A stretch of 64,000 nt of DNA from Flavobacteriaceae bacterium (lineage in GTDB: Bacteria; Bacteroidota; Bacteroidia; Flavobacteriales; Flavobacteriaceae), in the NCBI GenBank assembly GCA_018402135.1, contig JAGYJF010000002.1, positions 1 through 64,000 on the forward strand, read 5' to 3'. Both the position numbers and the translations under genes were made by a program. The notes beneath the pieces were generated by a model. The model had not been told where the DNA came from. It saw only the letters and a list, made by a program, of their open reading frames with translations, and made no database searches. Below are positions 8,415-17,723 of this stretch, in pieces; position 1 is the stretch's first letter; the number at the start of each line of letters is the position of its first letter.

Positions 8415-11261
8415 TTAATTACTCACCACCACATCCAATTCTTTTCTTAAAAACTTGGCGGTGTGGCTTTTCTTATCTTGAATTAGTTTTTCTGGTGTGC
8501 CTACTGCTACAACTTGTCCGCCGCCTTTACCACCTTCATAACCGATATCAATTATATAATCTACCATTTTGATGACGTCTAAGTTGTGTTCGATAATAAC
8601 CACTGTATTGCCTTTGTTGACTAGTTTTTGTAGTACTTTCATCAAAACATTAATGTCTTCAAAATGCAAACCGGTTGTTGGTTCGTCTAAAATATAAAAA
8701 GTGTTACCAGTATCGCGTTTGCTTAATTCGGTAGCCAGTTTGATACGCTGGGCTTCACCACCCGACAAGGTTGTGCTTTGTTGTCCTAAGGTGATATAAC
8801 CCAAGCCAACATCTCTAATTGTTTTGAGTTTTCGGTGTATTTTAGGAATGTGTTCAAAGAAATCAACTGCTTCGTCAATGGTCATATTTAAAACATCACT
8901 AATGGATTTACCTTTGTATCGTATTTCTAAGGTTTCTCTGTTGAAACGTTTGCCTTGGCAGGTTTCGCACTCTACATAAACATCGGGCAGGAAATTCATT
9001 TCTATGACGCGCAAACCACCACCTTGGCAGGTTTCACAGCGTCCGCCTGCTACATTAAAACTAAATCTGCCCGCTTTGTAACCGCGTATCATCGCCTCGG
9101 GAATCATAGCAAACAAACTTCTTATTTCACCAAAAGTACCGGTGTATGTTGCTGGATTGCTCCGTGGTGTACGACCAATAGGTGATTGGTTTATATCGAT
9201 TACTTTATCGATATGCTCTAAACCTTTGATACTTTTATAGGGCATGGGTTTTTTAACCCCATTGAAAAAATGAGCATTTAAAATAGGGTAGAGGGTTTCG
9301 TTTATTAAGGTAGATTTACCACTACCAGAAACACCTGTAACTCCAATCATGGTTCCTAAAGGGAAGGTTACGTCTACGTTTTTAAGATTGTTACCAGTAC
9401 AGCCTTTTAGGCTCAAGGTTTTTCCGTTGCCTTTACGTCTTGTTTCTGGAATATTGATACTGAGTTTTCCATTAAGATACTGGGCTGTTATGGTGTCGCT
9501 GTTGAGCAATTCCTTTGGGGTACCGATACTTATAATTTCACCACCATGGCGGCCTGCATGGGGTCCGATATCAATCACATAATCGGCACGTTGAATCATG
9601 TCTTTATCGTGTTCTACCACAATTACCGAATTGCCAACATCCCGTAAGGCCATGAGCGAATTGATGAGCCGGTCGTTATCGCGCTGGTGCAAGCCAATAC
9701 TCGGCTCGTCAAGAATATACAAAACTCCTACCAGCTGCGAACCTATTTGGGTAGCCAACCTGATGCGCTGTGCTTCACCACCCGATAGCGATTTAGAGCT
9801 TCGGTTCAAGCTAAGATAATTAAGTCCGACATCTAACAGAAACTGCAAACGACTTTTAATTTCTTTTATAATTTCTTCTGCAATTTTCAGCTGTTTGCTG
9901 CTGAGTTGCTTTGGCAATTTTTCTATCCATATAGCTAGATCGCTGATATCCATATTTGCCAATTCAGCAATACTTTTACTGTTGACTTTAAAATAAAGCG
10001 ATTCCTTTTTTAATCGCGAGCCTTCACACTCTGGACAGGTAATTTTATCCATATATTCCTTAGCCCAGCGCTGCAGTGATTTAGAATCGTTATTGTGATA
10101 TTGATTGTCAATAAAATTAGCAACGCCTTCAAAGTCTATTTTATAGTCGCGCGTCACACCTAGCGTTTTGCTTTCTACTGAAAATTTATCTTTACCACCA
10201 AATAGAATCATCTGCTTGGCGTCTTCAGGAATATCTTTATAAGCATCAGATAGCGAGAAGTTATAACGTTGCGCGATGAGTTCGAATTGTTTAAAAACCC
10301 AACTGCTTTTTTGCGGTCCGTGCGGTGCTAAAGCACCATTTTTAATAGACAGTTTGGGGTCTGGGATTATTTTATCGGGATTTACAACATACAAATCACC
10401 AATCCCATTACAGCGGTCGCAGGCACCTTTTGGTGAGTTAAATGAAAAGTTGTTAGGCTCGGGATTTGGATAAGAAATTCCGGAGGATGGACACATTAAA
10501 TTCCGACTAAAATACCGCAATTCACCCGTTTCTTGTTCGATCACCATCAGCACATCTTCACCATGGTACATGGCGGTGTGGATGGAATCGTTTAAGCGTT
10601 TAATAGTGTCGTCGCTTTTATCTATTTGTAAACGGTCGATTACAATTTCAATATCGTGTGTTTTGTAACGGTCTAAGCGCATTCCTTTTTCAATATCTTT
10701 AATATCTCCATCGGTGCGGACTTTTACAAAACCTTGCTTAGCTATTTGCTCGAATAACTCTCGGTAATGTCCTTTTCTTGAGCGAATAACTGGCGCCAAA
10801 ATGCTTACACGCTTACCCTCAAAGGCTTCTAATATGAGCTCGTTTATTTGTTCATCGGTATAACTCACCATCATCTCTCCTGTATTGTAACTGTAAGCAT
10901 CGCTTGCTCTTGCGTACAATAAACGGAGGAAATCGTAAATTTCGGTTATGGTTCCAACCGTTGAGCGCGGCGATTTACTGGTGGTTTTTTGTTCAATGGC
11001 GATAACGGGCGAAAGACCGTCAATTTTATCAACATCGGGGCGTTCTAATCCGCCTAAAAACTGACGCGCATAAGCTGAAAAGGTTTCGATATAGCGGCGT
11101 TGGCCTTCGGCATAAATGGTATCGAAAGCCAAGGACGATTTTCCACTACCTGAAAGACCTGTAATCACCACAAGTTGATCTCGGGGTATGGTAACATCAA
11201 TATTTTTGAGGTTGTGGACCCGTGCGCCTTTAACCTCAATTGCATCATCAAATTTGTTCAT
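8415..11261 (-). CDS. uvrA: Excinuclease ABC subunit A
   Basis: Damage-recognition ATPase of nucleotide excision repair, about 948 residues, the usual UvrA length. Both ATP-binding halves are complete: Walker A GLSGSGKSS near the N terminus and GVSGSGKST in the second half, with two ABC signatures (LSGGEAQRIRLA and LSGGEAQRIKLA). Zinc-binding cysteine pairs are seen in CDRCNGIG, CPECEGSR and the C-terminal CETCQGGG/CETCQGKR. The frame extends seven codons to a TTG at 11282, but ATG at 11261 (MNKFDD) fits the family better. The gene stands alone with its own upstream promoter box. Confidence 0.97.
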   Translation of the reverse strand: MNKFDDAIEVKGARVHNLKNIDVTIPRDQLVVITGLSGSGKSSLAFDTIYAEGQRRYIETFSAYARQFLGGLERPDVDKIDGLSPVIAIEQKTTSKSPRSTVGTITEIYDFLRLLYARASDAYSYNTGEMMVSYTDEQINELILEAFEGKRVSILAPVIRSRKGHYRELFEQIAKQGFVKVRTDGDIKDIEKGMRLDRYKTHDIEIVIDRLQIDKSDDTIKRLNDSIHTAMYHGEDVLMVIEQETGELRYFSRNLMCPSSGISYPNPEPNNFSFNSPKGACDRCNGIGDLYVVNPDKIIPDPKLSIKNGALAPHGPQKSSWVFKQFELIAQRYNFSLSDAYKDIPEDAKQMILFGGKDKFSVESKTLGVTRDYKIDFEGVANFIDNQYHNNDSKSLQRWAKEYMDKITCPECEGSRLKKESLYFKVNSKSIAELANMDISDLAIWIEKLPKQLSSKQLKIAEEIIKEIKSRLQFLLDVGLNYLSLNRSSKSLSGGEAQRIRLATQIGSQLVGVLYILDEPSIGLHQRDNDRLINSLMALRDVGNSVIVVEHDKDMIQRADYVIDIGPHAGRHGGEIISIGTPKELLNSDTITAQYLNGKLSINIPETRRKGNGKTLSLKGCTGNNLKNVDVTFPLGTMIGVTGVSGSGKSTLINETLYPILNAHFFNGVKKPMPYKSIKGLEHIDKVIDINQSPIGRTPRSNPATYTGTFGEIRSLFAMIPEAMIRGYKAGRFSFNVAGGRCETCQGGGLRVIEMNFLPDVYVECETCQGKRFNRETLEIRYKGKSISDVLNMTIDEAVDFFEHIPKIHRKLKTIRDVGLGYITLGQQSTTLSGGEAQRIKLATELSKRDTGNTFYILDEPTTGLHFEDINVLMKVLQKLVNKGNTVVIIEHNLDVIKMVDYIIDIGYEGGKGGGQVVAVGTPEKLIQDKKSHTAKFLRKELDVVVSN

Positions 11262-11297
11262 TTTAACGGATTTCCTTTTCAAAGAATAGCAAAGTCA

Positions 11298-11305
11298 CAA
11301 AGTTA
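11298..11305 (-). promoter_or_regulatory. Candidate -7 box of uvrA (TAACTTTG)
   Basis: On the minus strand this reads TAACTTTG, a match to the Bacteroidota -7 consensus TAnnTTTG, 36 bases upstream of the uvrA ATG. No TTG was found at the ideal -33 distance, so the call rests on one box and position. Confidence 0.4.
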
Positions 11306-11417
11306 CAATTTTTAGTTGTTAATATATTGTGAAGTTTAAAGGCATATTTATTATACTTGTAGTTTTTTTTGAACATTTGAACATTTGAAATTTAGAAATT
11401 AGCAAATCATAATCACA

Positions 11418-11942
11418 ATGAAACTTTTAGGAATAGGCTCAAGAATTGACCACCCCGAATTAGGAAAAGGCGTGGTAACCAACGTCACCTCTAAACATTA
11501 TTGGGTAACATTTATAGACAGTGGATTAGAAACCATTGAATTAGATTCAGAATTCGAAGTGATAGAAGCCACTGAAGATGACGTAGACACTGTTAGCTTT
11601 TTTGAAGTACAAAGCAGTTTGGTAGAAATATTGAAAAAGTGGAGTGATGTCTCTGAAGTAGTGCCCATTGCTGATAAATGGAAAGGCGGTAATTTAATTT
11701 TAGAACCAGGAGACACATCGTTGCAAGGCAAGGAAATACCTATCGACACTTTTTTTCATAAAATCACCATGGTGCGTGACCGCTTGCGCGTGATGGAACA
11801 AAAAATCAATAGTAGCAATCTAGACGAACAAGAAAAAATTGACCTTCAGCAGTACATTACCAGATCTTACGGCAGTTTAACTAGTTTTAATGTTTTGTTT
11901 AAATTAAAAACACAGCAGTTTGTGGGGCAGAAAGGGAGTTAG
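11418..11942 (+). CDS. Conserved hypothetical protein with SH3-like N terminus
   Basis: A 174-residue soluble protein without a signal peptide or membrane segment. Residues about 1-50 (GIGSRIDHPELGKGVV, YWVTFIDSGLETIE) look like the small SH3-like/KOW-type barrel found in some nucleic-acid-associated proteins, followed by a mostly helical region with charged heptads (RDRLRVMEQKINSSNLDEQ). I recognise it only as a hypothetical protein of the kind found in Bacteroidota. It is divergent from uvrA and is followed by the 14-bp minisatellite. Confidence 0.7.
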   Translation: MKLLGIGSRIDHPELGKGVVTNVTSKHYWVTFIDSGLETIELDSEFEVIEATEDDVDTVSFFEVQSSLVEILKKWSDVSEVVPIADKWKGGNLILEPGDTSLQGKEIPIDTFFHKITMVRDRLRVMEQKINSSNLDEQEKIDLQQYITRSYGSLTSFNVLFKLKTQQFVGQKGS

Positions 11943-11955
11943 GTTTTGGAAGTAT

Positions 11956-12263
11956 GATATTAGAAATGGGATATTAGAAGTGGGATATTAGAGGTACGAT
12001 ATTAGAAGTACAATATTAGAAGTACGATATTAGAAATGGGATATTGGAGGTGAGATATTAGAAATGGGATATTGGAGGTGAGATATTAGAAGTGGGATAT
12101 TGGAGGTGCGATATTAGAAGTACAATATTAGAAGTACAATATTAGAAGTGGGATATTGGAGGTGAGATATTAGAAGTGGGATATTAGAGTTACGATATTA
12201 GAAGTGGGATATTAGAGTTACGATATTAGAAGTGGGATATTAGAAGTGGGATATAAGAGGTTT
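11956..12263. repeat. Minisatellite: 22 units of 14 bp (GATATTAGAAGTGG type)
   Basis: Exactly 22 consecutive 14-base units fill 308 bp with no insertions. Unit types are GATATTAGAAGTGG, GATATTGGAGGTGA, GATATTAGAAGTAC, GATATTAGAGTTAC and close variants; the last, GATATAAGAGGTTT, is degenerate. Variants alternate in places (units 6-9 and 17-20), suggesting that 28-bp pairs were duplicated. The period is not a multiple of three and no gene spans the array. It sits in the 387-bp gap between the hypothetical gene and doxX. Confidence 0.97.
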
Positions 12264-12329
12264 GTCTCAAAAACCTTGAACAATTAACCTTAAACAGATT
12301 TAAGTATTAAGACAAAAGAAATATAAACT

Positions 12330-12722
12330 ATGAACAAAAATTTACACCACATCGGATTACTTATTTTAAGACTTGGCTTTGGTGGGCTTATGCTTACCCA
12401 TGGTTTACCAAAAATTGCGAGATTAAGCGCCACACCTATTGTATTTCCAGATCCTTTGGGCGTTGGAAGTGGCTTGAGTCTGGTACTCGCCTTAATCGGG
12501 GAAGTGCTAGCGCCCGTGTTTATTATCATTGGGTTAAAAACCAAATTGGCTACCATTCCAGCTCTAGTGACTATGTTTGTGGCTGCTTTTGTGGTGCATT
12601 TTAACGATCCATTTGCCAAAAAAGAAATGGCATTGCTCTATCTATTCGCTTTCTTGGTAATTTTATTATCGGGTGCCGGAAGGTATTCGGTGGATGGTTA
12701 TTTGGCGAATAAGAAAAAATAA
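12330..12722 (+). CDS. DoxX family membrane protein
   Basis: A 130-residue protein with four hydrophobic helices, typical of the DoxX family. The N-terminal ILRLGFGGLMLTHGLPKI matches the family's first helix and its conserved G-x-x-K turn; later helices are around GLSLVLALIGEVLAPVFI, ATIPALVTMFVAAFVV and ALLYLFAFLVILL. Members are inner-membrane proteins linked to oxidoreductase or redox-stress functions, but no precise role can be assigned. No operon partner; the minisatellite is immediately upstream. Confidence 0.9.
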   Translation: MNKNLHHIGLLILRLGFGGLMLTHGLPKIARLSATPIVFPDPLGVGSGLSLVLALIGEVLAPVFIIIGLKTKLATIPALVTMFVAAFVVHFNDPFAKKEMALLYLFAFLVILLSGAGRYSVDGYLANKKK

Positions 12723-12858
12723 AAACATTTTTGCTGAGTCAATTTAGCAACCTTCGTTTTAGTAGAAGTAGCCTATTTAGTTTCACTGATGAATTTTTAA
12801 AGGATGTGACTTGATTTTTTATTAAATTTAACTCATTATTAATCCTTTATCTGGTGTT

Positions 12859-14331
12859 ATGAGGCATTTATTTTTTTTATTCGCACTGTTGTCGTTTCTC
12901 AATTTAAGAGGACAAACACAGTTAAACGATGTTCAATTGTCTGAAGATTACCAGATTTTGGTAAATATTATTTGTGAGGTGTCGCCAACGTTAAACGATG
13001 CTCAAAAAGACACACTAAGAAACTATCTTGAAAATCGCGGTAAGGAATTAAATGGACAAAACTTTACGGCCGTCGAGTTTTTCAGATTTTTGATGGGTTC
13101 GAAACCAAGTGGTGCTACCGATGGTCATGGTAACATTAGTCTTCCAAGTACTATTGTGGAATCTGTTTTGGGAGACAACAAGGTGTTATTTCCCATTCCT
13201 ATTGTTATTGAAAACAATCAGTTCTTGGTGAATATCGAAAATGCTGCGATTCCTTATGGTTCTGTTATTTCTGAAATTAACGGAAAATCTGTAGATAGTA
13301 TTTTGGCCACTGTATTAAAAGCAGCTTCTACTTTTGAAATACGAAATCTTGAACGTTCATTCGATATACTATTTTTACTAAAATACGGTGCCATCAACAC
13401 ATTTCAGATTGCATATTCTTTGCCTAACCATTCTGAAATTCAATATTTGAAGCTTGATGCTATAAATGTTGAATCACGAGAACAGATTTATAAAAATACG
13501 GTGATGCCGTTGCACCGAGAGCAACTTACGAAGACTATCAATACCCAGTTTTTTGAAGCCGAAAACATTTTTTATGTCCAGTTAAATTCTTTTACCTGGC
13601 GAGATGAAAAGGTTGAGAATGAATACGACACCTTTAAGAAAAAATTTGAGGACATCTTTAAAACCATTCAAAAACAGAACGTTTCAAACCTAATTATCGA
13701 TTTGCGCTACAATAGCGGTGGCAATATGATTGTTCCGTCGTTGTTCTATTCCTTTATAGCTGAAGATAATTTTAATGAACATATTGAATTGATAGTGCCT
13801 GATTTCGATTTTCCAGAAAGTCAGCATTTAGTTGGAGTTGAAAACAGATCTTTGCCGGCTGAAGCGCTAGATGCCTACTTAAAAAATTTCAAAAAAGGAT
13901 TTACTAAGAACGAGGATTATTACGACGTAAAAGTGGTAAATCAAAAAACCAACAAAGCTAATAAAAGGGCTTATCAAGGCAAGGTTTATTTATTAGTGAG
14001 TGGGCGAACTTTTTCGGCTGCAGCTTACTTTGCTGCGCTGTTCAAAAGTCAAAATAGAGGCAAAATTATTGGCGAACCTATAGGTGGAACATTCCGCAAT
14101 ATTACTGCTGGTATGCAATTGGTATACGAACTTCCAAACTCCGAATTATTGGTGAATATGCCCATTGGACTGTATAAATTTTCAGAAGATTTAGACAAAG
14201 CCATGCCTGATGCCAATATAGGCTCGGATATGATTTTACACGCCGACCTATTTTATGAGCATTATTTAAATAAAAAAGATGCCTATTTAATTGAAACTTT
14301 AGGGCTCATTTCGAAAGCTAATAAAGATTAA
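12859..14331 (+). CDS. S41-family peptidase-like exported protein
   Basis: A 490-residue protein with signal peptide (FLFALLSFLNLRGQ). The C-terminal half has the S41 (C-terminal processing peptidase/tail-specific) core: NLIIDLRYNSGGN near residue 278 and LVSGRTFSAAAYFAALF, in which Ser386 lies where the S41 nucleophile is expected. A PDZ-like segment (YGSVISEINGKSVDSI) precedes it. Many Bacteroidota encode such periplasmic S41 proteins of unknown substrate. Activity is likely but not certain because the Ser context differs from the usual TxSA(A/S)E. Confidence 0.85.
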   Translation: MRHLFFLFALLSFLNLRGQTQLNDVQLSEDYQILVNIICEVSPTLNDAQKDTLRNYLENRGKELNGQNFTAVEFFRFLMGSKPSGATDGHGNISLPSTIVESVLGDNKVLFPIPIVIENNQFLVNIENAAIPYGSVISEINGKSVDSILATVLKAASTFEIRNLERSFDILFLLKYGAINTFQIAYSLPNHSEIQYLKLDAINVESREQIYKNTVMPLHREQLTKTINTQFFEAENIFYVQLNSFTWRDEKVENEYDTFKKKFEDIFKTIQKQNVSNLIIDLRYNSGGNMIVPSLFYSFIAEDNFNEHIELIVPDFDFPESQHLVGVENRSLPAEALDAYLKNFKKGFTKNEDYYDVKVVNQKTNKANKRAYQGKVYLLVSGRTFSAAAYFAALFKSQNRGKIIGEPIGGTFRNITAGMQLVYELPNSELLVNMPIGLYKFSEDLDKAMPDANIGSDMILHADLFYEHYLNKKDAYLIETLGLISKANKD

Positions 14332-14525
14332 AAACTTTCAGATTGTGGATTAAAGACCGTATCAAATAAACATAAACCTGATACTATTCTCATTACAAAT
14401 AAGTTGGTTTCGTAGATTATTTTACAAGAATATTTTATATATTGTTAAAAGACTAATATTAAGGCTGATGTTTAAGTCTATTAAAGGTTTTAAAACTAAA
14501 GCACCTATAAAATGTTTATAATTTC

Positions 14526-15548
14526 ATGAATTTTAGATTGCTTCTGATTGTTCTTCTGAATGTTTTGATATCAGAAATTGACGCTCAAAATGATTCGTTG
14601 GTTTTGAATAATGGCAATTTAATTAAAGGCGAGTTGAAAGGTATGCGACAAGATGTCGCCACCTTTAAAACGGATTATAGCGATTCGGATTTTAAAATAA
14701 AATGGAGTGAAATCAAAACGCTGAATACCACCACAGAATTTTTGGTGACCTTGAAAAATGGCAATCGCTACAATGGCGCTTTAAAAAGTAATGCGGATGG
14801 TGACATTGCTATTTCAACTGTTTCAGGAGAAGTGTTAACCACCACCAATCTCAATGCCATTGTGCTTTTAGTAGTCGTAAAGTCTGATTTTTGGAGCAAA
14901 TTAGATGCGAGCGTATCGGTTGGCTACAACTTTATAAAATCTGATAACCAGTCGCAGTTTAGTTTAAGAAGTGCTTTGTCCTATAATGCAAAGCGCTGGT
15001 CTTTAAGTTCAAATTACAATCAAATAAGAACGAGCCGGGACGAAGTATTCTCAGTACGCAGAATGGACGCTGGCCTCGTTTATAAGTATTATATGAAAAA
15101 GAATTGGTTCACTCTTTCAGAAGTGTCGTTATTCAGAAACACAGAACAAAATATTGATTTAAGAACGCTGGCAAAACTGGGTATGGGAAAGTATATTTTG
15201 AGGAGCAATAAAATGTACTGGGCGGTTCAAAGTGGGGTTTCTTACAACAATGAGAGTTTTATGGTGAGTGGCAGTGATGGCAATAATAACAGTGGAGAAG
15301 GTTTTCTGGGTACCGAGTTAAATATTTATAATATTGGTGATTTAACCCTGTTAACGCGTGTAGTAGCCTATCCGAGTTTTACAGAAAAAGGAAGGTTCCG
15401 TGTTGATTCGCGATTTGATTTAAAATATGATTTGCCTCTAAATTTTTACATCAATTTTGGGATTACCTTAAACCATGACAACCAGCCAGTTCAAACTACC
15501 AATAAAACAGATTATGTTTTGCAATCAACAATTGGTTGGGATTTATAA
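14526..15548 (+). CDS. DUF481-type outer-membrane beta-barrel protein
   Basis: A 340-residue exported protein (signal LLLIVLLNVLISEIDAQ). Residues 22-115 form a small beta-rich periplasmic domain with NGNLIKGELKGM and KNGNRYNGALKS, like a repeated SH3-type strand motif. Residues 125-340 are predicted beta-barrel strands in the style of DUF481 (YdiY-like salt-induced outer-membrane proteins). Ligand unknown. The 194-bp gap upstream shows nothing recognisable; ATG at 14526. Confidence 0.75.
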   Translation: MNFRLLLIVLLNVLISEIDAQNDSLVLNNGNLIKGELKGMRQDVATFKTDYSDSDFKIKWSEIKTLNTTTEFLVTLKNGNRYNGALKSNADGDIAISTVSGEVLTTTNLNAIVLLVVVKSDFWSKLDASVSVGYNFIKSDNQSQFSLRSALSYNAKRWSLSSNYNQIRTSRDEVFSVRRMDAGLVYKYYMKKNWFTLSEVSLFRNTEQNIDLRTLAKLGMGKYILRSNKMYWAVQSGVSYNNESFMVSGSDGNNNSGEGFLGTELNIYNIGDLTLLTRVVAYPSFTEKGRFRVDSRFDLKYDLPLNFYINFGITLNHDNQPVQTTNKTDYVLQSTIGWDL

Positions 15549-15621
15549 ACTATCAATTACATAAAAGAAAGTTCTGGTTTTTTTAACCTAATTTAAATGT
15601 TAATCTAATTAAATACTTAAT

Positions 15622-16113
15622 ATGAACACAGCGATTAATTTTAAAGAAAGACAACGTTTTACCCAATGGTGGATATGGGTTATACTCATTGGTTTCGATG
15701 TTTTTGCAGTTTACCTGCTTTACAGTCATTTTGTAATTGACAAGCCCATTGGTGACCATCCTTTACCAAGTTGGAGCGTATTGCTGTATGTCGTTTTTAC
15801 ATTTGCACTTTTCACGTTGTTTGTCACCATGCAATTGGAAACCACTATCAACAGAAGCGGTATATATATCAATTTTTTTCCATTAGTCAGTAAACATATT
15901 CCATGGGAATCCATTGCCTCGGCTGAAATGGTAAACTACGGTTTTGTTGGTGGCTGGGGAATAAGACTCGGCACAAAGTATGGCACAGTTTATAATGTAA
16001 AAGGTAATTTAGGACTCGCTTTACGACTAAAAAACGGTAAAAAGCTTTGTATAGGAACACAAAAGTCTGAGGAGCTAAAGAGGGTACTCGGTAAAGCTAC
16101 TATAAACAAATAA
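15622..16113 (+). CDS. Small membrane protein with PH-like C-terminal domain
   Basis: A 163-residue protein with two N-terminal membrane helices (WWIWVILIGFDVFAVYLLY and WSVLLYVVFTFALFTLFV), followed by a beta-rich soluble domain (GIYINFFPLVSKHIPWESIASAEMV, LRLKNGKKLCIGTQKSEELKRVL). The arrangement resembles bacterial PH-domain membrane proteins. Function unknown. It ends at a strong terminator and faces the carboxylase operon. Confidence 0.65.
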   Translation: MNTAINFKERQRFTQWWIWVILIGFDVFAVYLLYSHFVIDKPIGDHPLPSWSVLLYVVFTFALFTLFVTMQLETTINRSGIYINFFPLVSKHIPWESIASAEMVNYGFVGGWGIRLGTKYGTVYNVKGNLGLALRLKNGKKLCIGTQKSEELKRVLGKATINK

Positions 16114-16141
16114 AGTGAACCTTGCATAGGTTCACTTTATT
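16109..16141. terminator. Bidirectional intrinsic terminator
   Basis: A perfect 14-bp stem, AATAAAGTGAACCT (16109-16122) pairing with AGGTTCACTTTATT (16128-16141), closes a 5-base loop (TGCAT). It lies between two convergent genes and can serve both strands, although the U-runs are interrupted. Confidence 0.8.
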
Positions 16142-16170
16142 GTACCTACCTTAATTAAATGCCTACCAAA

Positions 16171-17712
16171 CTACAAAGGAATATTCCCATGTTTTCGAAT
16201 AGGATGATTGACCTGCTTGTCTTGCAGCATGGTAAATGCTTTAATCAGTTTGCGTCGTGTTTGGTCGGGTAGAATAACTTCATCAATAAAGCCACGTTGC
16301 GCCGCACTGTATGGATTCGCGAACAAATCGGCATATTCTCTTTCTTTAGCTTTTAAAGTAGCTTCTTGATCATCGGATGCTTGAATTTCCTTTTTAAAGA
16401 TGATTTCTGCTGCACCTTTGGCGCCCATAACTGCAATTTCGGCGGTGGGCCAGGCAAAATTCATGTCGGCACCAATGTGTTTAGAATTCATTACATCGTA
16501 GGCACCGCCATAAGCTTTGCGCGTAATTACCGTAACACGTGGCACGGTAGCCTCGCTAAAGGCATAGAGTAATTTTGCACCGTTGGTGATAATTGCATTC
16601 CATTCTTGGTCAGTACCAGGTAAAAACCCTGGCACATCTTCCAAAACCAATAACGGTATGTTAAAGGCATCGCAAAAACGGACAAATCGTGCTGCTTTTT
16701 TAGAGCTGTTCACGTCTAATACACCTGCTAAAAACATGGGTTGATTGGCAACAATGCCAATACTTTGTCCGCCCAATCTGGCGAATCCAACAATGATATT
16801 TTCGGCGTAATCTTTATGGATTTCATAAAAAGACTCGGCATCGATAATACCGTCAATTACCTGATGCATATCGTACGGTTTATTCGGATTATCTGGAACC
16901 AAACCATTGAGCTGCAAACGTAATTCGTCTTCAAGCTCATAAGAATACATAGGAGCGGTTTCTTTATTACTTTGAGGTAGGTAAGAAATCAATTTCTTAA
17001 TACTTTCAAGGCAAGCCACATCATTAACTGAAGTAACATGCGCCACACCCGATTTAGAAGCGTGTACCGAAGCACCACCGAGTTCCTCGCTACTTACACT
17101 TTCGTTGGTAACGGTTTTTACCACGTTGGGACCCGTTACAAACATATAACTCGTATTTTCTACCATCAGGGTGAAATCCGTCATAGCTGGCGAATACACT
17201 GCGCCACCGGCACATGGTCCCATAATAGCTGAAATTTGAGGAATCACACCGGAAGCCTGCACATTTCGGTAGAAAATATCGGCATAACCACCTAAGGAGC
17301 GCACACCTTCTTGAATACGGGCACCTCCCGAATCATTCAGTCCAATAAAAGGCGCACCTACTTTAACCGCCAAGTCCATGATTTTGCAAATCTTTTCAGC
17401 ATGGGTTTCTGAAAGCGAACCACCAAACACCGTGAAATCCTGAGCAAATACGTATACCAAGCGTCCATCAATAGTGCCGTAACCTGTCACCACACCATCG
17501 CCGTAATACATTTGGTTTTCCATTCCAAAATCTTTGGTACGATGGGTAACCAAGGCACCGATTTCTTCAAATGAGCCCTCGTCTAATAAATAATCAATAC
17601 GCTCGTGGGCGGTTAGTTTTTTATTTTGATGCTGACGTTCAATTCTGTCTTGGCCACCGCCAAGATAGGCCTGTTGTAATTTATTGTTTAATTCTTCTAT
17701 TTTAGGATTCAT
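16171..17712 (-). CDS. Acyl-CoA carboxylase beta subunit (carboxyltransferase), probably propionyl-CoA
   Basis: About 513 residues. It transfers the carboxyl group from carboxybiotin to an acyl-CoA. Seen: the N-terminal crotonase half with [11 protein letters not shown] and [12 protein letters not shown] (oxyanion-hole glycines), the [13 protein letters not shown] segment, and the C-terminal half with [11 protein letters not shown] and [11 protein letters not shown]. In characterised PccB enzymes an Asp in GGAYDVM favours propionyl-CoA, whereas acetyl-CoA enzymes carry other residues there; this favours propionyl-CoA. ATG at 17712 is preferred to the TTG three codons earlier. Last gene of a three-gene carboxylase operon; 11 bp follow the biotin carboxylase gene. 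Confidence 0.93.
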   Translation of the reverse strand: MNPKIEELNNKLQQAYLGGGQDRIERQHQNKKLTAHERIDYLLDEGSFEEIGALVTHRTKDFGMENQMYYGDGVVTGYGTIDGRLVYVFAQDFTVFGGSLSETHAEKICKIMDLAVKVGAPFIGLNDSGGARIQEGVRSLGGYADIFYRNVQASGVIPQISAIMGPCAGGAVYSPAMTDFTLMVENTSYMFVTGPNVVKTVTNESVSSEELGGASVHASKSGVAHVTSVNDVACLESIKKLISYLPQSNKETAPMYSYELEDELRLQLNGLVPDNPNKPYDMHQVIDGIIDAESFYEIHKDYAENIIVGFARLGGQSIGIVANQPMFLAGVLDVNSSKKAARFVRFCDAFNIPLLVLEDVPGFLPGTDQEWNAIITNGAKLLYAFSEATVPRVTVITRKAYGGAYDVMNSKHIGADMNFAWPTAEIAVMGAKGAAEIIFKKEIQASDDQEATLKAKEREYADLFANPYSAAQRGFIDEVILPDQTRRKLIKAFTMLQDKQVNHPIRKHGNIPL

Positions 17713-17723
17713 AAGTTTCAATT

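Noticed and set aside
8955-10473. Several plus-strand open frames inside uvrA
   Set aside because: They are shadows of a complete, highly conserved gene on the other strand.
11956-12263. Possible CRISPR array
   Set aside because: Units are contiguous 14-mers without unique spacers and no cas gene is nearby.
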